Translations under genes and position numbers: made by a program | The notes under the pieces: model-generated | What the model was told of the DNA's origin: nothing | Seen by the model: only the letters and a program-made list of their open reading frames with translations | Database searches by the model: none | Source: Membranipora membranacea | Lineage: Eukaryota > Bryozoa > Gymnolaemata > Cheilostomatida > Membraniporidae | DNA length: 64,000 nucleotides | Direction of reading: 5' to 3' | NCBI GenBank assembly: GCA_914767715.1 | Contig: OU612072.1 | Span: 1,612,001-1,676,000 of the forward strand | Shown: one piece after another, positions 47,325 to 59,446 of the stretch | Layout of the letters: each line of letters starts with the position of its first letter | Position numbering within the stretch: the first letter of the stretch is position 1

Positions 47325-47875
47325 CTACAATGAATAAAGGGAGATGATATCAGTAGACATGAACGAGCCTCTTCTCGAGCATAGGTTAATACCCTCTTAC
47401 ATTCATCATGATATAGAACCTTGTCTTGTCTTGTCTTATGTGGGGGGGAGGGTAGTGGTATGAGACTGTACTCTCCAGAGAACAGGTGATCGACACCCAT
47501 AGTGCTCAAAGACCCCCGGGACAATTTTGATTATTACTGATAGAACACATCCTTGATGTTAGAAGGATGAGTAGTTCCATCGGTTGGTTTTTTTGTGATT
47601 ACAAGAGTTGTCTGAGTCTGAGAAGTGTGTGATTTGTGAGAGTTGTGGGTTGAAGTATGATTTGAGTTCTAACCTGACTGTCTTTGCACTCGTATCCTTG
47701 GTTATATAGAATGCCAGATGAGTGCTGATTTAAACACTGATAGCACAGATAAGCTGGTATAACTCCGAATTACACAACAATACAATATATTATATGATAC
47801 AATTAATTATTTCACTTCACAATCTAAGACACTGCTAAAATAGGACAACGGTCCTGTTGCTTTCCTGTCTTAATA

Positions 47876-48085
47876 CTAACTGCCTTCTATACGTATTGTT
47901 GTGCCACTGATGTATATGTGACACGGTCTTTTGGTAGGCGGTTTCACTTTGATGATATAATATAGTGTTGTACATTCAGGTGCAGCTGGTGCAAGTATTA
48001 CTGAGGTTGATGGTAACTGGTAATTGTATTCTCTTTCTTCTTTAGGAGTGATGGTGGAAGTTAGGTGCTGTACTGGACTCGACAT
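47876..48085 (-). CDS. small unassigned open frame
   Basis: 69 codons from an ATG in a fair context (AATAATGTCG) to TAG, starting MSSPVQHLTSTITPKEERE and ending YISGTTIRIEGS. Low repetition and balanced composition make it more plausible than most open frames here, but no family, splice partners or conservation can be shown. Confidence 0.2.
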   Translation of the reverse strand: MSSPVQHLTSTITPKEEREYNYQLPSTSVILAPAAPECTTLYYIIKVKPPTKRPCHIYISGTTIRIEGS

Positions 48086-48680
48086 TATTTCTATTCTTGT
48101 GTATTACTCTGGCGTTCAGGTCCTCATATATATATGTCAGAAGGTAGGGATGTCATACTAAGCTGATGCTAAAATAGAAATCTCCGCAAACCAGGGTTAA
48201 TTTACAGTTGTAATAAAACACCATTAAGTGTTGTTTTGTTTTTCTTTGTTTTTTAAATAAAGTCCTATCTACTGATAGGCTGTTAATAATTCTGTGTACT
48301 TTTAAATTCAACGTTAGTTTCACAATAAAATCCCAACACCTTAAAATTCAACTATAATGTAAAATCATTAATATTTATGATTATGGATTTATGGATTTAG
48401 ATATGGATATGGATTTATGGACTTATGGACTTATGGATTGTACCATCACCTCGTGTTCAAAATGAGGTTTGAAGGAAGATGATGTGTGTCAAATTAATTA
48501 TCCAAGGTTTAAAGAATACTGACTCTGTCATCTCATTTTTGTCACGTTCAGAAACGTCAGCAACTTTCACCACCCTAGCTTCTTTTCCATGGATCAAGCC
48601 CAGTTACTTGCATGCAGTTGGAAGCGTTTGCTTAGATCTCTCAAAAAAACTTTAGTAATACTAAGATCTCTGTATATGCT

Positions 48681-48860
48681 TTTATCATGGTAGCGACTAC
48701 CCTCAGAGATGGTGATGAAAACATTTTCTCTGGTTGAACTATCACCGCAGAAAAATGTTATTATCGGTTTATCATGGTAGCGACTACCCTCAGAGATGGT
48801 GATGAAAACATTTTCTCTTTTGAGCTATCACCCAGAAATTTGCTATTGTTGGTTTTTTTG
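48681..48860. repeat. ~88-bp direct tandem duplication
   Basis: The segment gttatcatggtagcgact-type through gatgaaaacattttctct, followed by (c)tatcacc..cagaaa, occurs twice back to back from about 48681 and 48769. The first half is nearly identical, the tail diverged. A tatggatttatgg microsatellite lies just before, at 48380-48440. Confidence 0.75.
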
Positions 48861-49127
48861 CCATTCCTTCAGTACAGTAATTCTGTCTGGTATTTATCCT
48901 GTTTGATAACGAATCTCAAGAAATATATCAATTTGTTTATAGTACTGGTGCATGCTTTAAAAATTGTCACCCTGACAATGGCACTTCACTAAGCCAATTA
49001 TTTTAGCCTTGACAATTTCAAAACTCTATGGGAATATTTGTGACTCATTTGTTGTAAAATCAAGAAAGTTTCATGACAGAGATTTTGCAGCATCTAAAAG
49101 CTCTAGCGAAAAGTTTCCTTAATTTAC

Positions 49128-49242
49128 CAACCAAACGACTTATGAGGCCTAACGATTGTGGAATCAAAAACAGCAACAACTGTGAGGACAAACAATATGA
49201 AGTATACAGCTTCTGAAGATTCTGAGGATTCCATGAGGATAC
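49128..49242 (-). CDS. possible first exon with signal anchor
   Basis: Minus strand. Between an AG acceptor (TTTCATTAG) and a GTAAAT donor a frame with an internal ATG reads MESSESSEAVYFILFVLTVV then AVFDSTIVRP, an N-terminal hydrophobic segment like a signal anchor. A second frame is also open, and no following exon could be linked, so this is speculative. Confidence 0.2.
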
Positions 49243-49365
49243 CTAATGAAACAAAGTAAGTAAAATATAGCAAAACAGAGTAATTGAAGTGATCCAATAG
49301 CGCAGTACATAAATACATATTACAAAGGTACGAAGCTTAATTACGATTCATGAATACTTTGAGGA

Positions 49366-49450
49366 GTAGGGGGTGGCTAAGTCGGTCTCCAGCATGAAAT
49401 TGTTGAAGATGTGGGTTCAAATCTCACTGAGAAGCCCTATGGCCACTGGG
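49366..49450 (+). mobile_element. tRNA-derived SINE head / tRNA-like sequence
   Basis: tggctaagtcgg at 49374 fits the Pol III A box (TRGCNNAGYNGG) exactly and ggttcaaatctc at 49414 fits the B box, at tRNA spacing. Cloverleaf stems are poor and no anticodon can be assigned, so it is a tRNA-derived repeat rather than a working tRNA. Confidence 0.5.
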
Positions 49451-49796
49451 GACTGTTGGCACCTCGCCTTGTGCCTGAACCTTACAATTTTTTAACCAAC
49501 ATGCATGCATACTCATTTGATTACCAATTAGAAGGAAAGTGACCAAGTTCTCTGACAATTCATTGCTGCCATTATTATTGTCATTAGATTGTTAAACTAA
49601 TTCACCTTGATTTGTAGCTTTGCCTTCATCCATGAATGTTTATCAACTGTCAAACAAACATGCAGTTAGACTCCGCAGAGGGACATGACAGCACCCCATA
49701 TTGTGATATTTTGCCCCCCCGCCCCACCCACCTACCAGTTTCTCATTAAACTATCGCCCTGATGGATAAATCATGTAAATTTCTTTCATTGGTTCG

Positions 49797-50290
49797 ATGT
49801 ATTATGTATTATGTGTTATGTGTTATGTGTTATGTGTTATGTGTTATGTGTTATGTGTTATGTGTTATGTGTTATGTGTTATGTGTTATGTGCATAGATT
49901 TAAAAAACAGTTTTTTAAATCTATGGTTATGTGTTATGTGTTATGTGTTATGTGTTATGTGTTATGTGTTATGTGTTATGTGTTATGTGTTATGTGTTAT
50001 GTGTTATGTGTTATGTGTTATGTGTTATGTGTTATGTGTTATGTGTTATGTGTTATGTGTTATGTGTTATGTGTTATGTGTTATGTGTTATGTGTTATGT
50101 GTTATGTGTTATGTGTTATGTGTTATGTGTTATGTGTTATGTGTTATGTGTTATGTGTTATGTGTTATGTGTTATGTGTTATGTGTTATGTGTTATGTGT
50201 TATGTGTTATGTGTTATGTGTTATGTGTTATGTGTTATGTGTAATGTATTATGTATTATGTATTATGTATTATGTATTATGTATTATGTA
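49797..50290. repeat. 7-bp (ATGTGTT)n array with inserted palindrome
   Basis: About 65 copies of atgtgtt, changing at the right end to atgtatt. It is interrupted once, at 49893-49925, by a perfect 33-base palindrome. Because 7 is not a multiple of three, all plus-strand frames are open and translate the repeat (CYVLCVM...). Its last atg units merge into the likely first exon of the transporter gene. Confidence 0.95.
49893..49925. repeat. 33-base perfect palindrome inside the ATGTGTT array
   Basis: catagatttaaaaaac, one base, then gttttttaaatctatg: 16-base arms around a single A. Confidence 0.95.
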
Positions 50291-53200
50291 TTATGCTGTT
50301 TTATGTAGGTCTTTACTTTCCTCCGGTGATAAATCAGAGCTGCCGAAACTTACAAGAAATTATAAAGCCTTCAGACTTCTGATTCAGTTCCTGACATTTG
50401 TCTGCGTAGTAAGTAAACTTATCATCAGCATGAATCCATTTATTGTCCAACTCGGCAGGGAGAAGAGATGCTATAAAATGTTCTGATGATCTGTAAATTG
50501 ATGTTGGTAACAGTAATTGTAGGGAAATCACAACATTCTGATCATCACATTTCATATTTTGTGTTATAAAATCTTCATTAGCTATCATCTGCTTGATTTA
50601 TGATTCAAAAATAGTCAGTCAATTTTCATATAACGTTTCTTGCATCCATCAGAGATTAATTTCTACCTTTCATATACTTTGCTTTTGCTCTGCTTTACCA
50701 AGGTATACAAATTTACATCTTTGCTCAATTTCTTCTCAAATTCATATCCTTAATATTTAAGGCATCAGTAGGAGAGTCTTCAGGCCCAGTCCTACCTGAG
50801 CTGATAGCACAGACAGACTCTAATTATGAGATCATGTTACAAGCTATTAGTATGAGAGGAGCAGGCCATATCTCTGGGATAATAGGTAGGATATAACTTC
50901 GGCTAATCTTCAGTCATATCTCGGTTGGCATGGCTTTCATCTGATGGGTGTACCTTCCATCCTGGCTTGGTGAAATCATTCCAGTCATTGAACAAGCCCC
51001 CGTTCTGGAAGTTTGTTGTCACATATCCTCAGCAAATAATCCATCAAATAGAAAGAATTTATGTTAGCACTCAGTGGCGTATATTAACACTCACGGCCCA
51101 CGGATTTCCATGAGTGGCTGAATAGCTCAGTGTGTAGAGCGTCCGTCCGCTTTATAATCACTGTTAATATGATTGTTGTGGGTTCGAATCCCATCAAGGT
51201 CAGTTTTTTTTCAAATGGGTGCTTTATAACTGGAGCATTTTTACCGTAATCTTCTACTGCTATTGAGTTGTTTTCTGAAAGTACCCAACAGCTCAGTGAG
51301 CTATTGAAATACCTCTCTGCTTGCACTATTTTGCTACCGATATGCAAAAATTTCCGCCCCGCCACGCCTACGGCGTCTGGATAGGGCTGCGCCCGATTAT
51401 TATGCTCATCTCTGAAAAGTCAGTGAGTGAATTTTTTTAGAATATACGCCCCTGTTAGCACTGTACCACTTCCTTACAGGAGCCTTACTGATCGACCGGC
51501 TGTTTGAGTATATAGACTTATTATTGGCTGGTACAGTGATTCTTTACACTATCTTTGGAGTTATCCCCGCATATGTGAAGAGTATAGAGCTCATGTTCTT
51601 CATTCTCCTGGCTCAGGGGGCGCTAGAGACACTGCTAAAAGTTGGTAAGAGTTATCAACATGCAAAGTGATGTTTCGCTTGATTGAATTAAATATCAATT
51701 ACAATCAATCAGGACTGGTTTTTTAACAGAGTAATGTTGCCAACAGATTATTTTAATGAGTTTTTGGCAAATGTTGGAATTGAAATTTCTGAAAGGGTTC
51801 CTGAACAAACAGTTGTGAATTCTATTTCAGAAATTTTTGAATTTTACCCCCCCTCCTCCCTGCTCATCCATGATGCAAACATGGGGCATGTACTGTATAA
51901 GCCCGAGAAGCTGCCACTTCAATAATATCTCCATTTATTTTTTAGTTTTGTATAAAAGGTAAATGACTTCACTCATTAACCTTGTTGAAAATTCTGCCTC
52001 TCAGTGTTCTAGCATTGATAGACCTGGCAGTTTACTAGGATAGAAGAGTACCCATCTTTCTCACAGCAATAGTACAACACATTCATAAAACAGTTGGCTG
52101 CCTGCCTGGCTATAAAGCGCTGCCGTCACAAATTAGCTGCATTTCTGTGGCAGCAAAAGCGCCATATATTTACAGCTATTTTTAATCTTTTCTTCAGCTG
52201 GCTTCAGGATAGTCTTTGCTGTGTTCAAGGAAGATTCGGCTGCGGCCAGCAATGTGATGCAGTTAGGATACAATATTGGAGGGATCGTCGCACCAGCAAT
52301 AATGTCTCAGTTTGTTGATGGTAGAGTGAGTGACCGATTGGCTCATCGAACCTTGAACAGCGCAAGAGTAGATAACTTATCCTCCTTGATAAATGCTACT
52401 GCTAGAATCCCTTTAGAATACCCTGGAAGCTTTGTGTCAGCTTACTGGATAATATCAACAATAGGTATTCTGATAGCTCTCCTGACTCTAAGTCTGCACT
52501 TCTATGATAAAAGAGCTCAAAGGAAACTAGCAGACTATTCAGAGGTCAAGGACACTTCACTCAAAGGACAGTTCTCGCTGCACTCCTGTTCACCTTCTCA
52601 TCCAGTCATTACATCTCTTTTCCTTGTGATGCTGTTTCTCCATATTGGTTGTGTGTTCCCACTGCGCGGAGTATTCAGTAAGATAATATTCTCATACGAC
52701 AGAGAGGGACCCGGTCTATCTGTCGAAGAATCTGGCCTAATGACTTCTTCCTATTACATAGGTGGCATTGGAGGGCTTATCTTCTTTTTAGCCCCTTCTT
52801 ACTTCTTCCACATAAAATATCTTATACAGGTGAGCAACTAAATATTTAGATGAGACAATATTCGGAGGAATTAGAGCTCCATTTTCACTCGATAATCATC
52901 ATTTGCTTACACAACACAAAATACTTCACAGGGACTGAACAATCTGTTGTCAAATATCATCAGCTTATAATTATATGCGTTCAAACTAATGGTATTTGCA
53001 GGCTGACTTGAATTGGTCTCTAAGTTTGCCTCCATTTACTGCATCTAAAAGGCCTATACTATTCTATACTTTCGCTTAACAGTCCAAAATGACAGTAGTC
53101 TGGTGGTCATTACATATACATACAGTTACATAATTTTGTTACAGGTGCAAGCGACAATACTTCTACTGTTGACACTACTCATGTATTTCTTCTACTCTAA

Positions 53201-53501
53201 TGTGACAGCCCTATGGGTACTCTTTGTGGGTGTCGGAACATTGCATGGTCCACTCGCCACCTCGGGTATGACTATGGTGAATAGATATATAAAGATGAAT
53301 TCCGTTGTACATAGCATACCGCACGCAGGTGCTGCCGTTGGAGACTTGCTTTTTATGTATGCTGTTGGGAAAAACTATGAGAATTACGGACCATACAGTA
53401 TTTGGTCTTATCTTCTTGTGATCGGCGTTGTAATTTTTAGCGTTGCAACAGCCATGCAAGTGTTGGGATATTTCCACGGGGATCGCTTTGAGAAGAAATG
53501 A
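50286..53501 (+). CDS. major facilitator superfamily transporter (MFSD4-like)
   Basis: Exons 50286-50408, 50762-50885, 51480-51644, 52198-52829 and 53145-53501; GT-AG, phases 0, 1, 1, 0; about 466 residues, normal for a 12-TM MFS protein. TM1 reads FRLLIQFLTFVCV and joins ASVGESSGPVLPELIA, the MFSD4 / Na-dependent glucose transporter 1 style of opening. Exon 2 has ISMRGAGHISGIIG and exon 3 begins GALLIDRLF, together a motif-A-like G...L.DR loop. Exon 4 has QLGYNIGGIVAPAIMSQF (TM5 region) and a long hydrophilic central loop before TM7 (VITSLFLVMLFLHIGCVF). The last exon holds the final helices and ends DRFEKK. It should carry a small solute across a membrane; the substrate is not predictable. 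The start ATG at 50286 is the last in-frame unit of the 7-bp repeat, so the true start is uncertain. Confidence 0.78.
51072..51452. mobile_element. MITE with internal tRNA-like Pol III promoter
   Basis: Sits in intron 2 of the transporter gene. The direct repeat tgttagcact flanks it (51062-51071 and 51453-51462). Near the ends are inverted repeats around ggcgtatatt (51076-51085 and 51441-51450). Inside, at about 51117-51203, is a tRNA-like block: tagctcagtgtgtagagc (A box) and a perfect B box ggttcgaatcc, followed by a T8 Pol III terminator at 51206. Acceptor-stem pairing is broken after four pairs, so it is not a functional tRNA. Confidence 0.7.
51734..51925 (+). mobile_element. LINE fragment in transporter intron 3
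   Basis: An open stretch reading DYFNEFLANVGIEISERVPE resembles the linker between endonuclease and reverse transcriptase of LINE ORF2 (FN.YF..IG..). No flanking endonuclease or RT motifs remain. It lies between exons 3 and 4 and does not match MFS sequence. Confidence 0.35.
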
Positions 53502-56500
53502 TATCTACTATGATCATTTCATAAAACTGGCTGGCAGGGGCCCTAGCAACTTACATACCATACTGGATATTGGCATGTAAGTCCCGGAGGCCCATGACTG
53601 CACTGACTATCTAAACATGGACTGGAGTCGGACTTACACCAAAGGCCTGTGCTGTCGTTCCAACCAAAGGGATCATATCACAGGTCTTGGAGCATATACT
53701 TACTATTCTAAAGAATGGATCACTAACTAGGGAATGGATAAGTATCAAAGCAAAAAGCTACAGGGGACTTTTTGAACAAAGTTTTTCTCCTCTTTTTCCC
53801 ACTATATTTTAAAAGTGGTTCATTGAGTGACAGTTTCGAAACAGGGCAGTGATATCATATTCTTCTTATATCAGTGGTAAGCCATCAAATTCTTAAATAA
53901 TAGTGTGTTTTTTATTTAACAACAGGCCTATATTGCACTATTATTTATTTTGTATTCTATATATAGAGAGAACCTATTGGGAGATATACGTCCAATTTTG
54001 ACGGCTTTAATACATGTAAATAGGCCTGTTCAAAGATATTAATCTACAATTGTTAAATCTCCACTATGAAATCACAATCATCGGGAAGTTTCCATTTTAT
54101 TCCACACCATTCATTCTGCAAAGTCGCTGTAAAATTCCCAATTATAGTGACTCATCGGAAAATTGTGCATTGTTTTCAGAGGACAGCATTGCTGCATACC
54201 CATTCCAATTATTGAACATGATACCAATGATGTTGTTACTACCATACTATTATTGATTCGCTCTGAGAAAAAATTATATACAGCATCACAATAGCCTAAG
54301 TTAACCCACTATTTTCACTTTTGATGGAACCGCTAATAAAAACCAACCGAATACTCTTTCTATTTCTGATTTCCCCTATATTATGGCTCATCAGGCTATT
54401 GCCCTTCATGCAGAAGAGGGTTGGCATTCTGGTTAAGGCAACACTGCATCGCCTACCTCCATAAGTTAAAAGTTAAGAGTCTACTTGTTAAAAATATCTA
54501 AGTTACATTTCTGTCGGGAGAGATATATCCTCACACCTTCCCTGTGGAAACAAATTCTTTTGATCACACTCGGTGGGCTATGGTCATTTCACAGATTGTA
54601 ATCTAGACCAATAATAAATAATTCATTCACTAATCGTGTCGACGCAATCTTCTCATGTGCGAGATCTAGAGTCAAGACTGAATGCTTGTGACGCTAAGAT
54701 ATGAACCAAGATGAACCGAGCTATACTAGGGGTGATTTGGCTAATGTAAAAGTGCTTTGCTGTACATCCCTACTTTGTTTAGTTATTCATCTAAAAATAA
54801 TATGAAGCTCGTGGGCTTTGCCGGGGTTTGCTGTTGGTCGGAATGCCACTTGCAGGCAAGGTTTGAGCACTTAGACTAGTGAGTCAGCAGGGATTGGTGA
54901 TATTTAGCATGTATATATTGGGAAAGTCCCCAAGACAGATAAGCATTGATAAGTTCATTGGCTTCCATAACACCCGAATGTCGATGCCAATACGAACAAT
55001 GACAGCTATTTATAACAGCCTTGATAAAATAGCATTCAACCAATATGAGCATTTACAGTCTTTGATCCAATTTTAGACTGTCATACGCACATTATTTGGC
55101 CGGTACGCTGCATTAGGCTGGTATAGATCACATCATTGATCACATGCATGCTGACATAGTCACAGTGAGAGGGGAACACACCAAATTCCCCAAGATGACT
55201 GAATATCTTTCATGTTTGATAAATGATGACATCAGCATTATTTTTATCAGGCTATGAACATTCCAGAGATAAGATAAAAAGTTTGGCAATACCCACATTA
55301 TGCTTTTCACTTACTGATGATGTTGATACAGGCTGTTACCAGGCACTGTTCAAATAGAGGTCATATGCAAGTTCTAAAACAAAGAAAGGCTGTTGACTGA
55401 GAAGTGCAACACAAATTCCCAGGATGACTAGAATCTCATTCATGTTATCAGTAGACGATTAATTGCTCATCAAATACTACAGACATTGGAATGTGGGTTC
55501 ATGCCAAGGATTATCACACCATACGAATATGTCTTAATATGATTGGACACTGCCTCCTCTAAAAAGCTAAATAAAGCTAAAAAACCATTATTATTGCCAA
55601 AACCCATTCAGAATCAGATAAAGTAAAAGCTCTTTTCAAATTTGGATTCACATTTATATCTGTTAAAATCCTTCGGCTGCTGGGCTCTGACCCAGATCAC
55701 ACCAAGGGATGCTTATAGTGCCCTTAAACCCTGAGCCGGTGTTACCCTGAGTGTGTTACCCAGTGCTTTCCACCCTCTCTCTGGCGCAGGGTCCCTCCAA
55801 GATTTCTCCTTTCCCTATCAGTGTGTCTAAGCCTCAGACCAGATGATGAGCTGCGGGAAAGATCTCAAAATAACATATTATGTTTTCTATGTCCGAAAGT
55901 CGTATCATATATAAGTAACTAATATGTGGTGGTCGTGATTTGGGTAACAGATATAACATCATTTCTGCCGATCCAGATTCGTACAACAGCGAGGATATAT
56001 CCAATGTAAACATGGGAAAAACCAGTAACTTGACTTCAAACCCTGTGTGAATGCAGGAGATGTTCATGAGCCCATGAGCCCTCACATACTCATCAAATTC
56101 ATCACTGGAACCAAAACATCAACCCTACCAATGATTTGAACCTTGAAATTGCAAAGCGTTGCAATGTCACTACTGGTGACGGAACAGGGCCTTAGCATTT
56201 TGTGATACTCCGGCACCGCTGCATATTCGTGAAGCCACATAGATATATAAAAGTCAGATTCCAAGCTTACAACATGGTTTTTCTATTCAACAAATATGCC
56301 AATGTAGAATTGTTACTGGCAGGATTTTAAGCATGAATTAAAACTCATGCCAAACTACACTACTAACTAACTGTAGGAATTTGAATAACTGCAAACAATA
56401 GCCAAATTTTGTGTCGTTGGATTTTTGTTATATTGAAAGTTTCACTACAGCTTTGTTCTGAAACTTCAAAACAAGGATGTAAAGAAATTTCAGCATAACA

Positions 56501-57600
56501 CCATAAATTAAAAGATAACAAACTGTCAAACAAAAAATTTGTTCAGCTTCAAAGAGATGATCTCAGTTATGTCATTCAATGAAAGACTATTCTTTTGGCC
56601 GAGTAGGCCTAAGCAAAAAATCAATCAGTTGGTGTACGCCTGTGCTTTCTGTGCTCTCTGATACATCATCAATCAAATGGATGGTGTATACTGTATCATG
56701 TTGACTATGTTGACTATGCTAAACTTTATTTCGAAGTCATAATTATATGGTACCATATTAACTCAGATGAAAATTGTTGCACTCAGACAACAATCAACAA
56801 TCAGCACTTACATATATGAGGTAAAAGCAAAAATAATTTTAATCTGACTGGTATGCAGTTAAGATACCCTCATAACCATTTTCAAACTCATGATGCCTTT
56901 GATAAACAATACTGACTGAAGCGTTACTGAATACAATTATTTGAGCTCCAGCTCCGCTGATAATATTCTAAGTTATGGAAGTAAGTGCCAAGTCTTTACA
57001 GAGCTAAGATAAGATAGCCATATCCAGGTACTTACAAAATCAAAACTAGGTCACACTATTTCTGTACCCATTCTTGTTAAATTCCATGCCACCTCTGAAC
57101 TGCACATTTTAGAAAGGTAACTTCAAACCTCGCAAATCAAGTATCTCATGTTTCATCATAAAACCTAATACTGATGCATAATTAGAGCATGGTCAACCAT
57201 CGGGTCCGCAACCTGTCTGACAAAATATATTCTCTGTATAATTCAGTTATTCCATCTACACCCCATATTGAAAAAGCTACACCGTCAAGTTCAGGTTCAT
57301 CTGTCTTCCCTCTCAACCTAGTTGCTCTTTTGTTCCGACATTAGGCAGGTAACAACACCTTATCTGTATCGTGCTTCCTTCTCGAATGAACAGTTCTTTG
57401 TGAATGGTGGCGCACTTTGGGCCATCTACTAGGAACGGTGATGCCATCTTTCAGCATCGCATTGTTGCCTGATAAAAATATTAATTCAGCGTTTAGCATA
57501 ATATGGACCTCTGTTAATAGTCCGGTGGCAGCCCCTGCCTATCTCGTCACTTCCATTTGTATTTTTGGATGGATAAGGTTCGTCTGTTGTTTCTGGTACA
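53502..57600. other. long intergenic stretch between transporter and inverted repeats
   Basis: No gene supported. 53940-54560 is a diverged duplicate of 61960-62560 (see separate entry). A somewhat GC-richer patch at 55670-55850 (ctgagccggtgttaccctga, ctctggcgcagggtccctcc) stands out but has no frame or RNA fold that I recognise. Confidence 0.45.
53940..54560 (+). repeat. dispersed ~600-bp repeat, copy 1 (second copy 61960-62560)
   Basis: Shared landmarks in the same order: gtcgctgtaaaattccc, agtgactcat(c/t)ggaaaa, ttcagagg(a/c)c(a/t)gcattgctgcatac, ttattgaa(c/t)atgatacc, tttctgattt(c)ccc, and gggttggcattctgg. The two copies flank the transporter and caspase genes. No open frame is conserved between them. 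Confidence 0.75.
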
Positions 57601-57716
57601 GTTTTTCATGCTGATCGCAATGGTAACAATGTACCTTACACTAAATTGCACAATGGGCCGCTAATTGCCAAAAACGCTGCCGGTTAAAGGGAAAATGATA
57701 AAAAAATGATGATAAG

Positions 57717-58108
57717 TTTTCAAAACATCCAAAATCTGAAAGAGCATGTCATAATTAGTGGATCTTCAAGTTTACATGGGTCTGCTATCATAAAAAGCTG
57801 AGATGCGGCCAGCAACGGTTGCAATACCCCTTTTATCACCTGTTTATAACTATCATCAAAGCGAAATTACTTTTTCAACTATGCTGCTGCCTAAAAAAAC
57901 AGATCGATACGAACATTTGAAGTCAGTCTTCGAGGCGTCTGCAAAATTGAAAAAGTAGTGTCGTTTCAATGATTGTTATATACAGGTTTTATAAGGGGGT
58001 ATTGCAGCCGTTGTTGGCCACATCTCGGCTATTTATGATAGCAGACCCATTTAAACTTGTAGATCCACCCATTATGACATGCTCTTTCAGATTGTGGACA
58101 TTTTGAAA
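57717..58108. mobile_element. large foldback element, two 162-bp arms
   Basis: Left arm 57717-57878 and right arm 57947-58108 are reverse complements with scattered differences (roughly 85% by eye). Landmarks: gggtctgctatcataaa against tttatgatagcagaccc and tactttttcaa against ttgaaaaagta. The loop is 68 bases. Transcribed, it would make a long imperfect dsRNA hairpin. Confidence 0.85.
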
Positions 58109-58370
58109 CTATGGCAGGGAAGTTCATGGTGAAAGTCTTAAAAACGTTTATATTTATTTCTGTCTACATATTCACAGTGATAGTTATAAGGTTAAAAGTT
58201 CTCTTTATTAACTCTGGTGCAGGTCCACTCTCTCTCAAGTCGAACACTGCTCTGCTCTCAATTTATAAAACAAGGCAGACTAAGTGCCCGCACAATCATT
58301 ACATAATAATGTCAGCTACATGTAAATCCACACAATTATCAAACACGCAAAATCAACATTATTAACTACT

Positions 58371-58663
58371 CTATAGGAGTTTGATTTAGCTAGAGGTTAA
58401 TTTCGACTGGATCTGGTACTAAATTTCACTAGTACTAAATTTCGCTAGTAGGCTTACTAGTGAAAATTAAAATAAAATGTCCAAGCTGGGATTCAAACCC
58501 AGGGCATAAATCTCAATCTGATTGCAATGCAGACACTTAGACCTCTACACCACGCTAGATTGCAATCTTGGGTAAGGTGTAGGTGAGTGAGTTTAATTTA
58601 AGATACACTAAATTTCGCAACGAAAAGCGAATCCTAAATGCCGCGAAAACTAAACTCCTATAG
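58371..58663. mobile_element. MITE with 12-bp perfect terminal inverted repeats
   Basis: ctataggagttt at 58371-58382 and its exact complement aaactcctatag at 58652-58663. Inside, actaaatttc(a/g)c repeats and a minus-strand tRNA-like block at 58483-58556. No clear target duplication. Confidence 0.6.
58483..58556 (-). mobile_element. tRNA-like block (class II style)
   Basis: Minus strand has tagcgtggtgtagaggtcta (A-box region), an anticodon-arm-like tctgcattgcaatcaga, a long variable region and the B box ggtttgaatccc ending near ttggaca. The general layout recalls leucine-type tRNAs, but the acceptor stem does not pair. Best seen as a tRNA pseudogene carried by the MITE. Confidence 0.45.
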
Positions 58664-59446
58664 GGTAATAAGCTCAGGTAACTCCAACAATCTGCAATCA
58701 ATATACAGGGCATTAAGTGAGTTGTTTGATTCAATTACTGGTTGGCAACAAAAATTGTTATTAAACTACATCATCACAGAAACCATATCATCATTTTTTC
58801 ATCACTTTCCCTTTTGTCGGCAGCGTTTATCACTTTACCACTTTTTATAAGGTTGGTCATTCACTCAATATTTGAGATATCATCTTGATATTATACCAAA
58901 AACTGACCAAGGTATGGATAAATCCGATTGCAGAGTTTGAGTACCCGTGGTAGCCCAACTCATAAGGTGAGCACAGGACAGACCCTTGAAATCTCAAAAT
59001 AACAGCAATTTTGGCCATTTTCGGCAGCGTTTTTGGCAATTTGCTGCCTATTGTGCAACCTTGTGTAAGGTACATCATCACCATTCCGACCGCCTCAAAA
59101 AACTACCCTAGAATCCACTCTTAGAATTTATCCATCCAATTTCGCAAATGAAGTTTCGTTTCTATCCACATTTTTGGTAGGCAGCTGCCACTGAACTATA
59201 ACTGGTTAAAAGCTATAAAGATATGCAAAATTTCAAAATATGGATGGTATTTTTTCTGAGTGATAAATGAAAACAAGTGAAGTTAATGATACACAAACAA
59301 CTTGAGGAGATGAAAACAGATGCATCAGACCACTTTTCTCATGTCATACTATTAATAACAAGCGGGTTGTGTTGGGAGGTTTTTTTATGATTCAGAAATG
59401 ATATTTCACAAACCTAATGTGTAGGTATGCTACCTTCTTCCTCACC

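Larger units (their letters stand above)
57619..59085. repeat. long-spaced inverted repeat, ~65-bp arms
   Basis: 57619-57683 (aatggtaacaatgtacctta ... gccaaaaacgctgcc) is largely the reverse complement of 59022-59085 (ggcagcgtttttggc ... ggtacatcatcaccatt). The 1.3 kb between the arms contains the foldback at 57717-58108 and the MITE at 58371-58663. This may be a composite, nested transposon. Confidence 0.65.

Noticed and set aside
49762-50486. CYVLCVM-type plus-strand frames of 125-229 codons
   Set aside because: The 7-bp repeat is stop-free in all plus frames; only the part after 50286 matches a transporter.
51117-51203. Functional tRNA gene
   Set aside because: A and B boxes are good but the acceptor stem fails to pair beyond four positions and the anticodon arm is not foldable; treated as tRNA-derived repeat.
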